A stretch of 64,000 nucleotides of DNA from Ruegeria sp. EL01 (GTDB taxonomy: Bacteria; Pseudomonadota; Alphaproteobacteria; Rhodobacterales; Rhodobacteraceae), in the NCBI RefSeq assembly GCF_900313035.1, contig NZ_OMPS01000001.1:219904-283903 (forward strand). Direction: 5' to 3'. The stretch's first letter is position 1. Each line of letters begins with the position of its first letter. Made by a program: the position numbers and the translations under genes. This document shows, in pieces, positions 17,263 to 25,551 of this stretch. Below the pieces are notes generated by a model that saw only the letters and a list, made by a program, of their open reading frames with translations, was not told where the DNA came from and did no database searches.

Positions 17263-18197
17263 TGACTATTCGTCCGCGACCGAGACGTCCACAGCCGCGT
17301 CAAGACGAATTGTTATCAAGTTGGGTCACCCGGCTTGCTGCGGCCAATTATTGCTCTGTTCCTGAATTGCTTGGCTATCTCGGGTTTTCGAGCGAAAGCC
17401 CACCTGATACTGGTCACGAACTGCAGGGCGCAGATACCAAACGGTTTGGTGCCCTTGCCCGTCTATCGTCGAGTGACATACAGGGCATGTTGCTCGTACG
17501 TCGCGCAGGATTTCCAATCGATTTTGTATCCTGTTCAGACTTTCAACACTGTCCGACATGCACGCAAAAAGTGCCCGGAGTTTCCCTGAGGCACTGGCGC
17601 TACGTATGGTCTACGATCTGTTATTCCTGCGGTACAGGTCTATTACCTCTCGGCACTGTGCCAGGTGAAAAGTTTCAAGTTCCGTCACGGTTGGAAGTCC
17701 GAGCTTCAAAGGGCGCAGTGTGGTTGGAGCAACTGTATTGGCGCGGAAGTCAGCAAGTTGGTCGGCAAGTGGACTTGGCTCTACAGATAGTACGGGTACT
17801 TGCGCCAGAGCTTCGTCATGCGGGGCTCTGCTCCAAATCCCGCCATGACCGGTATGCAATGCTCGCTGCCGTTCACCTATTGATGACGCGACCATTGGTG
17901 GCCGTGTCTATTGCGATGCGTCGTGATCCTACCGCAGGAGAAAGGCTACGTATGGCATTCCCTGGTCAACGCAATTTATTGGATCAACTTGTTTACCTTT
18001 CATGCAGTTCGCCAACCCCGGCGAAAGATGATTGCAAAATTCAGAAGGCCCGGTTCCCGGCACGAAAGTCCGACAACACAATTAAACCCGATTTTCTGGC
18101 GGCGGCTAAAAAAGCAATCGAACAACTCGGTGTAAATGCGGACCGTGCGGAGTTGCTCCGATGTGCGGATCGCACCCTCGAAAAAAGTCGCCGCTAG
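17262..18197 (+). CDS. tniQ: TniQ target-selection protein
   Basis: The 311-residue protein starts with the TniQ signature, PQPRQDELLSSWVTRLAAAN and GYLGF. A zinc-binding module with C97xxC100 and C120xxC123 follows, then a shorter variable C-terminal part. TniQ/TnsD proteins recognise the target DNA, or a guide complex in CRISPR-associated relatives. No cas genes or array are present, so recognition must be DNA-based. The frame begins at the last base of tniB. The variable region is shorter than in TnsD, as in Tn5053-type TniQ. Confidence 0.9.
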   Translation: MTIRPRPRRPQPRQDELLSSWVTRLAAANYCSVPELLGYLGFSSESPPDTGHELQGADTKRFGALARLSSSDIQGMLLVRRAGFPIDFVSCSDFQHCPTCTQKVPGVSLRHWRYVWSTICYSCGTGLLPLGTVPGEKFQVPSRLEVRASKGAVWLEQLYWRGSQQVGRQVDLALQIVRVLAPELRHAGLCSKSRHDRYAMLAAVHLLMTRPLVAVSIAMRRDPTAGERLRMAFPGQRNLLDQLVYLSCSSPTPAKDDCKIQKARFPARKSDNTIKPDFLAAAKKAIEQLGVNADRAELLRCADRTLEKSRR

Positions 18198-18204
18198 CCT
18201 GTGG

Positions 18205-18284
18205 ATATCCGAGAATTAAGGGCACAAAATCGGGTCAAATGTCCCAGAGTGTATTTGCGTCCAGTAATTAAGGGCACAGTGACA
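18205..18284. repeat. Right-end transposase-binding repeats
   Basis: The core GAATTAAGGGCACA at about 18213-18226 and TAATTAAGGGCACA at 18265-18278 are inverted copies of the left-end 20-mers. The outer one belongs to the 26-bp terminal repeat ending at 18284. Only two sites are seen here against four at the left, an asymmetry usual for this superfamily. Confidence 0.75.
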
Positions 18285-18285
18285 C

Positions 18286-18450
18286 CACCGCAGGAGCCGT
18301 GTCGAAACCAAGATGCATTGTGTGAAACTTCTGGGCCAGAACCTCATGACGAGAGACTTCGATAGGCAGGTCGCGGAAATCCAAATCCGTATCGCCGTGC
18401 TCAATCGTTACACCGCTCTCGGCATACCCGTGACAGAGGCCGTAGGATAA
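18286..18450 (+). pseudogene. C-terminal fragment of an IS5-family transposase
   Basis: The plus strand directly after the TniABQ element encodes HRRSRVETKMHCVKLLGQ and ends in YTALGIPVTEAVG. This is the characteristic tail of IS5-family (IS903-group) DDE transposases, including the catalytic ExK-type helix RVETKM. The first three quarters are missing. The remnant is followed by its own terminal repeat near 18481-18504. It shows that the TniABQ element landed in an IS5 copy. Confidence 0.85.
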
Positions 18451-18480
18451 GTCTGCCCGGGGAAAGCGGAAGTACGTACA

Positions 18481-18504
18481 AACCCTGATTTGTGCAACAA
18501 GGCC
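18481..18504. repeat. Right terminal repeat of the IS5-family remnant
   Basis: Read inwards the sequence is GGCCTTGTTGCACAAATCAG, which matches the GGC-TTGTTG ends of the IS903 group. It abuts the broken IS6 transposase, so this IS5 copy had inserted into that gene. Confidence 0.65.
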
Positions 18505-18505
18505 T

Positions 18506-18958
18506 CTAATTACAACCCTTGGCTCACTAAACTGAGCGATCAATCTCTTGAAGAACGTTTGGCCGCCTTTGCATTTCGCCGCGTTTGCACGAGGATATCG
18601 AGAACATCCACTGCCCGGCAGGCGATTGCAAATCAATCTGCCGAGAGGGGCTGTTCGTGTCGATGGCTCGCCACAACCAGTGCTTATTGCCGCGGATCGT
18701 GATGACAACCTCGTCCAAGTGCCATTTGTCGTTCGGCTTGGGGCGATCGCGCCGAATGCACGCGGCAAAATGTGCGCCGAAACGATTGACCCAGAGCCGA
18801 ATGGTTCCCCGGCTCTCGATGACACCCCGCTCCGCCAAGAGATCTTCGACATCAGCAGTGCTCAAGGCAAACCGATGGTATGCCCAGACCGCGTAGGCAA
18901 TGACCTCAGGAAGGTAGCGAAAGCCCTTCAGGCGCGGCATGCTGGATGGAATGATCAT
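18506..18958 (-). pseudogene. IS6-family transposase, broken by frameshifts and an IS5 insertion
   Basis: The minus strand begins MPRLKGFRYLPEVIAYAVWA, the N-terminus of an IS6 transposase, and continues to KPNDKWHLDEVVITIRGNKH with the first catalytic Asp. It then loses frame. The expected continuation DVLDILVQTRRNAKAAKR and FFKRLIAQFSEPRVVI is found in the other two frames. The gene stops at the IS5 terminal repeat, so its last third is gone. It differs clearly from the IS6 copy at 230-1047. Confidence 0.85.
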
Positions 18959-19042
18959 TCTTTGCCTTTAGTCGCTTTCGCAATGCCAGACAACTTGGCA
19001 ATACCCATGGAAGGTCTCGTACGTAAGGTGGGGAAAGGGTAG

Positions 19043-19064
19043 GGGGCGGCCATGCGACCGCCCC
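19043..19064 (-). terminator. Hairpin after the xdh operon permease
   Basis: GGGGCGG and CCGCCCC form a 7-bp G+C stem with an 8-base loop. It lies 8 bp beyond the stop of the last gene of the minus-strand xdh operon. No long T-run follows, so it is a moderate intrinsic terminator call. Confidence 0.5.
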
Positions 19065-19071
19065 GCCAGGG

Positions 19072-20673
19072 TCAGGCCTGCTGTGCAGGCGAGTCGTCGT
19101 CGATCATATCGGGCTCATCCGGTACGATCACGCGACGCTCAAGATCCTCTTTGGGTGTGAACATCGGGTAGACGCAGAGGAATGCACCGACGATCAGGTA
19201 TCCGATGGTGATCCCGTCGAACTGAGGCATCTGCAACGTGTAGGAGTGGATGATTCCGACGGAGGACATCACACCGCCTGCAACGGCAAATGCACCAGCC
19301 ATCCGGAAGCGGCCGTCGATTACGTCGGCCACGATCGCACCCCAAACCAGACCTGTGATGATTGCACCCTGGCTCAGGGCAAGGTGTCCCTCATAATGGG
19401 CGCCTTCCATGAGAAGGGCTGCGGTCAGACCTTCATCGCCCAAAGAGGGCAATCCTTCGACACCGCTGCTGCGTAGCGCGTTCATCAGAGATCCCCACTT
19501 GACCATCAGGAAAGCCGAGATGTGGGGCAAGATCGCAAAGGATACGGCTGCCATATGCATTGGCTTCACGGCCCAGGCGGTATTGGTGATCAGGCTCACA
19601 GAGACAAAAACCAACACAGGTGCGGCGGCGGCAATCGGGATCAGGCCCGCAAGGAAGGACAGGAAGCCGAGGAAGGCAGCCGCAGCGATTACGACGGCCA
19701 CACCGACGATGTACCCTGCATGCGCATCAAGCCGTTTGTAAGCGGGATGACCAATGTAGACGGTTGTTGGGAAAGGCGAGCCAAAAAGCGCCCCCAGCAT
19801 TGTGCCTGCACCGTCTGTAACCTGGCACAATCCGACCGGGTAGTGGTCGCCTGCGGCTTCGGCCGATTCCACGTTGTTCATGGTTTCGATGAAGTTGTAG
19901 ATCTGCACCGGGATCAATACCAGAAACAGCTCGGGGTTGGCGAACAGGTACTGCACTCCGGCGATAAGGTCACCGATGTATGGGATCGGCGGGTAGAACC
20001 CGATGCCGCTTACATCGATTTTGGAGTCACCAAGAATAACGGCAATTACCGTACCTGCAGCGATGGCGACAAGACCGGCAGGGACGTTGCCTGGCAGACG
20101 AAAACGACCGATCAGACCCCAAAGGATAAACAGCAGCGAAGTAAAGCCGATGATGGGGTTCTCGAATATTTCGGCCAGTGGCACGGAGCCGATGAAAACC
20201 AAGGCGATACCGCAAAGCGTTCCCAGCATACCGGCGCGCGGCGTGATCCGCTTGAGGTATGGCCCCACGATGGCGCCCAAGGCCGCAACGATGCCGCCCA
20301 TGAACCCGGCCCCGATGCCGACTTGCCATGCAAGCATGGGGTCATCGGTTGCCCAATAGATAGGTCCGATCACACCGAACAGGTAGACGAACATAACCGG
20401 CGTCGAGATGCCGTAAGGCAAGGCGGTTACATCTTTACCCTGCTTGTTTGCCGCATATTTGGCGAGATACGTGTAGACTGTAACCCCTGCCAAAATCGCT
20501 ATGGCGGCACCGGGGACGATGCGGCCGAAGACAATGTCTGCGGGCATTTGGAAAACGAACTGGCAGACCCCTGACAGGATCAGCAAGTTGACAAGGTTGT
20601 CGGTAAACAGCGCCCAGAAAGCGCTGAAATCGCTGCGAGTAAACAGCTTGTATTCGTAAGTCCTCCCGTCCAT
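19072..20673 (-). CDS. Xanthine/uracil-permease-like transporter of the xdh operon
   Basis: The 533-residue protein has about 12-14 hydrophobic segments. Features include MPADIVFGRIVPGAAIAI, an ALPYGISTPVMFVYLFGVIG stretch as in AzgA-like NCS2 relatives, and the PVQIYNFIETMNNVESAEAA motif, which matches the NCS2 substrate-binding glutamate region. The acidic C-terminal tail is cytoplasmic. It is the last gene of a minus-strand run with xdhC, xdhB and xdhA, 43 bp after xdhC. It therefore probably imports hypoxanthine, guanine or xanthine. It is only distantly similar to the permease at 31228. Confidence 0.8.
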   Translation of the reverse strand: MDGRTYEYKLFTRSDFSAFWALFTDNLVNLLILSGVCQFVFQMPADIVFGRIVPGAAIAILAGVTVYTYLAKYAANKQGKDVTALPYGISTPVMFVYLFGVIGPIYWATDDPMLAWQVGIGAGFMGGIVAALGAIVGPYLKRITPRAGMLGTLCGIALVFIGSVPLAEIFENPIIGFTSLLFILWGLIGRFRLPGNVPAGLVAIAAGTVIAVILGDSKIDVSGIGFYPPIPYIGDLIAGVQYLFANPELFLVLIPVQIYNFIETMNNVESAEAAGDHYPVGLCQVTDGAGTMLGALFGSPFPTTVYIGHPAYKRLDAHAGYIVGVAVVIAAAAFLGFLSFLAGLIPIAAAAPVLVFVSVSLITNTAWAVKPMHMAAVSFAILPHISAFLMVKWGSLMNALRSSGVEGLPSLGDEGLTAALLMEGAHYEGHLALSQGAIITGLVWGAIVADVIDGRFRMAGAFAVAGGVMSSVGIIHSYTLQMPQFDGITIGYLIVGAFLCVYPMFTPKEDLERRVIVPDEPDMIDDDSPAQQA

Positions 20674-20716
20674 GACGGTCTCCTCCTCTGATATGTCCGG
20701 AATGGCCCGACAGAGG

Positions 20717-21595
20717 TCAGGCCGATCTCCCTTTCCGGTCGTGGTAGTGGCCCTGCAGGGGCGCCTGGCTTACCCCGGTTGGGGCGGTCGCGGCAGTTTC
20801 AGAGGTCAATTCAGCCATCACCTCGGCCACCACGAAGGCGGCGATGACGCTGGGCCGCTTGTCGCGGCTGCCGCTTGCCCCAATGGGACATTTCAAATGT
20901 TCGATAGACTGTCCGTCACAATATTTGTGCGCCCAGTTCCGTAATTTCACCCGCTTGGTGGCAGATCCAATCATCCCGACATAAGCGGCGTCCTGACGTT
21001 CAAGCGCTGCGGAGGTCAGCAGGAAATCCAACCCGTGATCGTGGGTCAGAACGATGAAGGCACTTCCTTCGGGGGCGTTCCAGATATCAGCTTCAGGGAT
21101 TGCGCTGACTCGCGTTTCAACGTTTGCAGTGCAAAGCTCGATTTCGTCGGCTCGGGTGTCGACGAGGATACAGCGCACCGGCAGGTGCTGAAGTTGATTA
21201 GCCAATGCGCGTCCCACGTGGCCAGCACCCATGACGTAGACATGCGGTAAAGCCTCGTTGTGCAGGGTCGCGCGTTCAGTTGCAGCCCGTTTGTCTGATG
21301 CCCGCATACGGGTCAGTTTCAACTCGACCCGTCCGCCGCAGCACTGACCGATTTCCGGCCCAAGGGGAACGTCCAGATCCTGATGTAACGTGCCATCGCG
21401 CAGCATGTCCCGCGCGGCGTTGATGACCATAAACTCCAGTTGGCCACCGCCGATGGTTGCCCACAGCGATCCCGGCGCCACGAACATCTCTGTCCCCTCA
21501 TTGCGTGGAGAGGACCCGCGCACGCGCGTCAGCGCAACGCGGATCACGCTATACTGCGTGGACAGAAATTCGCTCAGGGAACCGGGGACAGTCAT
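20717..21595 (-). CDS. xdhC: Xanthine dehydrogenase accessory protein XdhC
   Basis: The 292-residue protein has the XdhC features: an N-terminal TRVRGSSPRNEGTEMFV and GTIGGGQLEF-type motif (here WATIGGGQLEFMVINAAR), then a Rossmann-like C-terminal half with HVYVMGAGHVGRALANQL and HDHGLDFLLTSAAL. XdhC binds molybdenum cofactor, helps its sulfuration, and inserts it into XdhB. It starts 3 bp after xdhB, so it is coupled to it. Length is normal for the family. Confidence 0.95.
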   Translation of the reverse strand: MTVPGSLSEFLSTQYSVIRVALTRVRGSSPRNEGTEMFVAPGSLWATIGGGQLEFMVINAARDMLRDGTLHQDLDVPLGPEIGQCCGGRVELKLTRMRASDKRAATERATLHNEALPHVYVMGAGHVGRALANQLQHLPVRCILVDTRADEIELCTANVETRVSAIPEADIWNAPEGSAFIVLTHDHGLDFLLTSAALERQDAAYVGMIGSATKRVKLRNWAHKYCDGQSIEHLKCPIGASGSRDKRPSVIAAFVVAEVMAELTSETAATAPTGVSQAPLQGHYHDRKGRSA

Positions 21596-21598
21596 GGC

Positions 21599-23917
21599 TT
21601 AAGATCCCGCTTGCAGCCGCGACACCGCCATCAGGACACGTTCGGGCGTGGCTGGGGCGTCCAAGCGCGGACACTCCCGGTAGTCGACGACAGAGGCCAC
21701 GGCCATCGACAGAGCCTCGAATACCGAAATCCCCAGCATGAAGGGCGGCTCGCCAACAGCCTTGGAGCGTTTGATGGTCAGTTCACGGTTCTCCGACCAA
21801 TCGGCGAGGTTCACATTGAAGATACGCGGGCGGTCCGACGCGAGCGGGATTTTGTATGTCGATGGAGCATGAGTGCGCAGCCGACCGGCATCATCCCACC
21901 AAAGCTCTTCGGTGGTCAGCCAACCCATGCCCTGAATAAAGGCGCCTTCTATCTGTCCTTTGTCCAGCACAGGGTTCAGCGAGCGTCCAACGTCGTGCAG
22001 CACATCCGTACGCTCAACCCGGTACTCGCCGGTCAGAGTATCAATTGTCACTTCCGAACACGACGCGCCATAGGCGAAGTAGTAGAACGGACGGCCTTGT
22101 CCCTTGGCCCGGTCCCAGTGGATTTTCGGTGTTTTATAGAACCCGGCCGCCGACAACTGCACACGCGCCAGATAGGCCTGTTTGATAAACACATCGAACG
22201 GCAGAACTTCGTCGCCGATATACACCTGATTGGCGTGGAAGGTGACGTCCTCAAAGGCAACGTTCCAATTCTCGGTGGCGAATTTCACCAGACGTGCTTT
22301 GATCTGCTCAACCGCGTTCAACGCCGCCATGCCGTTCAGATCGGTCCCGCTGGAGGCCGCAGTGGCCGAGGTGTTCGGAACTTTCTCAGTGGTTGTCTTG
22401 GTGATCTTAATCCGGCTGAAATCAACCTGAAAGGCCTCGGCCACGACTTGCGCAACCTTCGTGTTGAGGCCTTGCCCCATTTCGGTGCCGCCGTGGTTCA
22501 GGTGGATCGAGCCGTCGTTGTAGACATGCACCAGAGCGCCAGCCTGATTGTACCAGGTCGCCGTAAAGGAAATACCGAACTTAACGGGGGTCAGCGCGAT
22601 CCCCTTTTTCAGGATCGGTGATGTTTTGTTGAATTCGATGATGTTCTGACGGCGCTGACGGTATTCCGAAGTCTCTTCCAGCTCTCCGACCAGCCGGTCA
22701 AGGATGCTGTCTTCGACCTCCAGATGATACGGGGTTACGTTGCGGTCCTCGGTGCCGTAGAAATTCACTTTGCGCACATCCAGCGGGTCTTGTCCCGTGG
22801 CATAGGCGATCTCTTCGATCATCCGTTCTGCCGCGATCACACCTTGTGGCCCACCAAACCCGCGGAACGCGGTGTTCGAGACTGTGTTGGTTTTCATCGG
22901 ATGGCTGTTCAGGCGAACATTTGGATAGAAATAGGCGTTGTCCGCGTGAAAAAGCGCCCGGTCGGTCACAGGACCTGAAAGGTCTGCTGAGAACCCGCAG
23001 CGCGCGGCAAAGCTGCCTTCGACCGCCTGAATGCGACCTTCGTCGTCAAAGGCAACATCATAGTCGATCACAAAGTCATGGCGTTTGCCTGTTGCCGTCA
23101 TATCCTGATCCCGGTCCGGGCGGATTTTCACAGCGCGGTTCCACTTTTTCGCAGCCATGGCGGCAACCGCGCAGAACAGGTTCATCTGGCTTTCCTTGCC
23201 GCCAAATCCACCACCCATTCGGCGTACATTGACCACAACGGCGTTGGACGGAATCCCAAGGACATGCGCCACCATATGCTGCGCCTCGGACGGGTGCTGC
23301 GTGGAGCAATGCACGATCACATCATCATCTTCGCCGGGAATGGCAAAGGCGATATGACCTTCGAGGTACATGTGATCTTGACCACCAACATTCATGCGGC
23401 CTTTGATCCGGTTCGGAGCGGCGGCCTGCGCCAGTGCAACTTCGCCGCGCTCCAGCTTGAGCGGTGCCGTGACATACGGGTAACCTGCTTCTTGCGCGGC
23501 AATCGGGTCCAGCGCATGGGGCAGGGTTTCGTATTCGATCTTTGCCAGTTCTGCGGCCCGGCGCGCAACGTCACGGGTTTCGGCAACCACGGCAAACAGA
23601 GGTTGGCCGTGGAACTGAATGGCATCAGTCGGGAAAACCGGTTCGTCGTCCAGATGTGTTGGGCTGATGTCATTGGCCCCCGGCACGTCATCCGCGGTCA
23701 GCACACCGACAACTCCGGGGGTGGTCAGAACCTCGGTGAAATCGATGCCCAAAAGCTTGGCATGTGCGACGTCCGAGACACCGAGATATGCATGCAGTGT
23801 ACCTTCGGGCTGGGCGATGTCGTCGGTGTAGTCAGCCCGCCCAGTGACATGCTTGATCGCGCTGTCATGCTTTACGTTGGTGTGGGCCGCCCCGGTGATG
23901 GAAACGTTGTCTTTCAT
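21599..23917 (-). CDS. xdhB: Xanthine dehydrogenase, molybdopterin-binding subunit
   Basis: The 772-residue protein is full length for the bacterial large subunit. It starts with the a/b hammerhead domain (HVTGRADYTDDIAQPEGTLH). Molybdopterin-binding motifs follow: NVRRMGGGFGGKESQ, AFRGFGGPQGVIAAERMIEE, and GTEMGQGLNTKVAQVVAEAF. The late LWWDDAGRLRTHAPSTYKIP and KAVGEPPFMLGISVFEAL hold the catalytic Glu region. It oxidises hypoxanthine and xanthine to urate together with XdhA. The operon order is xdhA-xdhB-xdhC-permease. Confidence 0.97.
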   Translation of the reverse strand: MKDNVSITGAAHTNVKHDSAIKHVTGRADYTDDIAQPEGTLHAYLGVSDVAHAKLLGIDFTEVLTTPGVVGVLTADDVPGANDISPTHLDDEPVFPTDAIQFHGQPLFAVVAETRDVARRAAELAKIEYETLPHALDPIAAQEAGYPYVTAPLKLERGEVALAQAAAPNRIKGRMNVGGQDHMYLEGHIAFAIPGEDDDVIVHCSTQHPSEAQHMVAHVLGIPSNAVVVNVRRMGGGFGGKESQMNLFCAVAAMAAKKWNRAVKIRPDRDQDMTATGKRHDFVIDYDVAFDDEGRIQAVEGSFAARCGFSADLSGPVTDRALFHADNAYFYPNVRLNSHPMKTNTVSNTAFRGFGGPQGVIAAERMIEEIAYATGQDPLDVRKVNFYGTEDRNVTPYHLEVEDSILDRLVGELEETSEYRQRRQNIIEFNKTSPILKKGIALTPVKFGISFTATWYNQAGALVHVYNDGSIHLNHGGTEMGQGLNTKVAQVVAEAFQVDFSRIKITKTTTEKVPNTSATAASSGTDLNGMAALNAVEQIKARLVKFATENWNVAFEDVTFHANQVYIGDEVLPFDVFIKQAYLARVQLSAAGFYKTPKIHWDRAKGQGRPFYYFAYGASCSEVTIDTLTGEYRVERTDVLHDVGRSLNPVLDKGQIEGAFIQGMGWLTTEELWWDDAGRLRTHAPSTYKIPLASDRPRIFNVNLADWSENRELTIKRSKAVGEPPFMLGISVFEALSMAVASVVDYRECPRLDAPATPERVLMAVSRLQAGS

Positions 23918-23932
23918 TTTGTCGTCTCCTGA

Positions 23933-25396
23933 TTAGGCAATAGCCAGTTGAACGGGAGTGTCAGCTTCCGCGTCGTTTTCGAGGAAGAACCGACGCAGCA
24001 GGTTTTGGGCGGACAGCATTCGATAGTCAGACGATGCACGCCAATCGGTGAGAGGGCTGAAATCCTCAGCCAGTGCCGCAGCGGCGGCATCAAAACTCTC
24101 GCGCGACCAGGGTTGACCGTTCAGCGCCGCCTCAGCTGCTGATGCACGCTTGGGTGTGGCGGCCATGCCGCCGAATGCGATGCGCGCATTGTTGATGACG
24201 CCATCTACAACCGTCATGTGGAACCCGGCCGCCACGGACGAGATGTCCTCGTCACGACGTTTGGAAATCTTGTAGGCCGCATTCAAATCGTTGGGTCCGG
24301 GCAAGGGCACATGGATGCTTGCGACAAACTCATCGGGTTGGCGGTCCTGCTTGCCATAGTCGATGAAGAAATCAGCCAAAGGCAGCGTCCTGCTTTCGGA
24401 ACCGCGCCGCAGCGTGATTTCCGCACCAAGCGCGATGAGAACCGGCGGCGTATCCCCGATGGGGGAACCGTTGGCGATGTTCCCACCGACAGTTCCCATA
24501 TTCCGCACCTGCCACCCTGCGATGCGATCCCAATAGGAGGGCAGGTGTGGCAAGTGCTTTGACAGGAGTTCTTGGCAATCGGTGTAGCTGGCGCCAGCAC
24601 CGATCAGGAGGAGCGAACCCTGTCTTTTGACGGTTTTCAGATCTTCGAGATGACCTGTGAAAATGGCAGGCCCAATATTGCGCAGGAACTTGGTGACCCA
24701 AAGACCCACATCCGTGGCACCGGCCACAATCGTTGCATTTGGATAGGCTTGTAGGCACTCGGCAAGATCATCAACGCTGGAAGGAATAATGCTGAGGCTA
24801 TCCGCTGGACCGGAGACAATGCGTCGCCCGTCCTTATAGTCTGCCAGACGCGCGGTCATGGTTTCACGTTCGGTATTCAGGTGGTCCGACGCGGGTGTTC
24901 CATAGCGGCTGACAGCGACTGCGGCACGGATGATCGGTTCGTACCCGGTGCAGCGACACAGGTTACCCTGCAGCGCGGTTTCGACCTGCGCCTCGGTTGG
25001 CTCGGGTGTCTGCATCCAAAGTGCGTACAACGCCATGACGAACCCCGGAGTGCAGAAACCGCACTGGCTGCCGTGATGATCGATCATGGCCTTTTGAACC
25101 GGGTGCAGACGACCATCGGGGCCTGACAGGTGTTCGACTGTTACGACGTGACACCCATCGACTGAGGCAAGAAACCGGATGCACGCGTTCACCGGCATGT
25201 AGGCCAGGCCAGCGTCTCCAAGACGTCCGACGAGTACGGTGCAAGCCCCACAATCCCCTTCGGCACAGCCTTCCTTCGTACCTGTCAGGCGACGCTCTAT
25301 CCGCAGAAAGTCCAGAAGTGTCTGATCTGCTGATACGTCTGGGACGGACACATCCTTGCCATTGAGGACAAATTGGATGTTGGTGCGATGCATCAT
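23933..25396 (-). CDS. xdhA: Xanthine dehydrogenase, FeS/FAD subunit
   Basis: The 487-residue protein has a plant-type [2Fe-2S] domain with C44, C49, C52 and C72 (EGCAEGDCGACTVLVG), and a second [2Fe-2S] domain with C112, C115, C147 and C149 (CGFCTPGFVMALYAL, GNLCRCTGY). The FAD-binding domain follows, with NATIVAGATDVGLWVTK and GNIANGSPIGDTPPVLIAL. Electrons pass from the Mo site via FeS clusters to FAD and NAD+. It is the first gene of the minus-strand operon, divergent from a LysR gene at 25552. Confidence 0.96.
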   Translation of the reverse strand: MMHRTNIQFVLNGKDVSVPDVSADQTLLDFLRIERRLTGTKEGCAEGDCGACTVLVGRLGDAGLAYMPVNACIRFLASVDGCHVVTVEHLSGPDGRLHPVQKAMIDHHGSQCGFCTPGFVMALYALWMQTPEPTEAQVETALQGNLCRCTGYEPIIRAAVAVSRYGTPASDHLNTERETMTARLADYKDGRRIVSGPADSLSIIPSSVDDLAECLQAYPNATIVAGATDVGLWVTKFLRNIGPAIFTGHLEDLKTVKRQGSLLLIGAGASYTDCQELLSKHLPHLPSYWDRIAGWQVRNMGTVGGNIANGSPIGDTPPVLIALGAEITLRRGSESRTLPLADFFIDYGKQDRQPDEFVASIHVPLPGPNDLNAAYKISKRRDEDISSVAAGFHMTVVDGVINNARIAFGGMAATPKRASAAEAALNGQPWSRESFDAAAAALAEDFSPLTDWRASSDYRMLSAQNLLRRFFLENDAEADTPVQLAIA

Positions 25397-25551
25397 GGAA
25401 TTCTCCCTCTGCCACTGCCTTACGGTGGGTGGTCAGTAGAACCATAGAAGCAAAGATTGAGTCGGAAAATCGTCGCAAATGGCAAATACTTTCAACAGAA
25501 CATTGAAAAAGAAAGATGCGTGACGCATTCTTTCCCCATCGGGAGGAATGA

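Larger units (their letters stand above)
14623..18284 (+). mobile_element. Compact TniA-TniB-TniQ transposon (Tn5053/Tn7-like), 3662 bp
   Basis: The left terminus TGTCACTGTGCCTTTATTTA and the right terminus read inwards TGTCACTGTGCCCTTAATTA continue identically for 6 more bases, giving near-identical 26-bp ends with the TGTCA tip of this superfamily. Inside are only tniA, tniB and tniQ, with no resolvase, tnsA homologue, cargo or CRISPR. The flanks share 4 bp (CCAC), but not a clean 5-bp duplication, and they belong to different genes. Confidence 0.88.

Noticed and set aside
14352..18284. CRISPR-associated transposon
   Set aside because: TniQ is present, but there is no cas gene and no repeat-spacer array anywhere in the window; the 20-bp repeats are transposon-end binding sites.
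14618..18289. Target duplication CCAC at the TniABQ borders
   Set aside because: Only 4 of the expected 5 bases match in register, and the flanks are parts of different genes, so the match may be chance.
18268..18852. 194-codon minus-strand frame across the IS5/IS6 junction
   Set aside because: It joins shadow sequence of the IS5 tail to fragments of the IS6 transposase; the plus-strand IS5 tail explains its first part.
19522..20574. 350-codon frame opposite the xdh permease
   Set aside because: It is the antisense shadow of a clear transporter gene, with a composition unlike real proteins.
21440..22621. 393-codon frame opposite xdhC/xdhB
   Set aside because: It is antisense to two genes with clear catalytic motifs.
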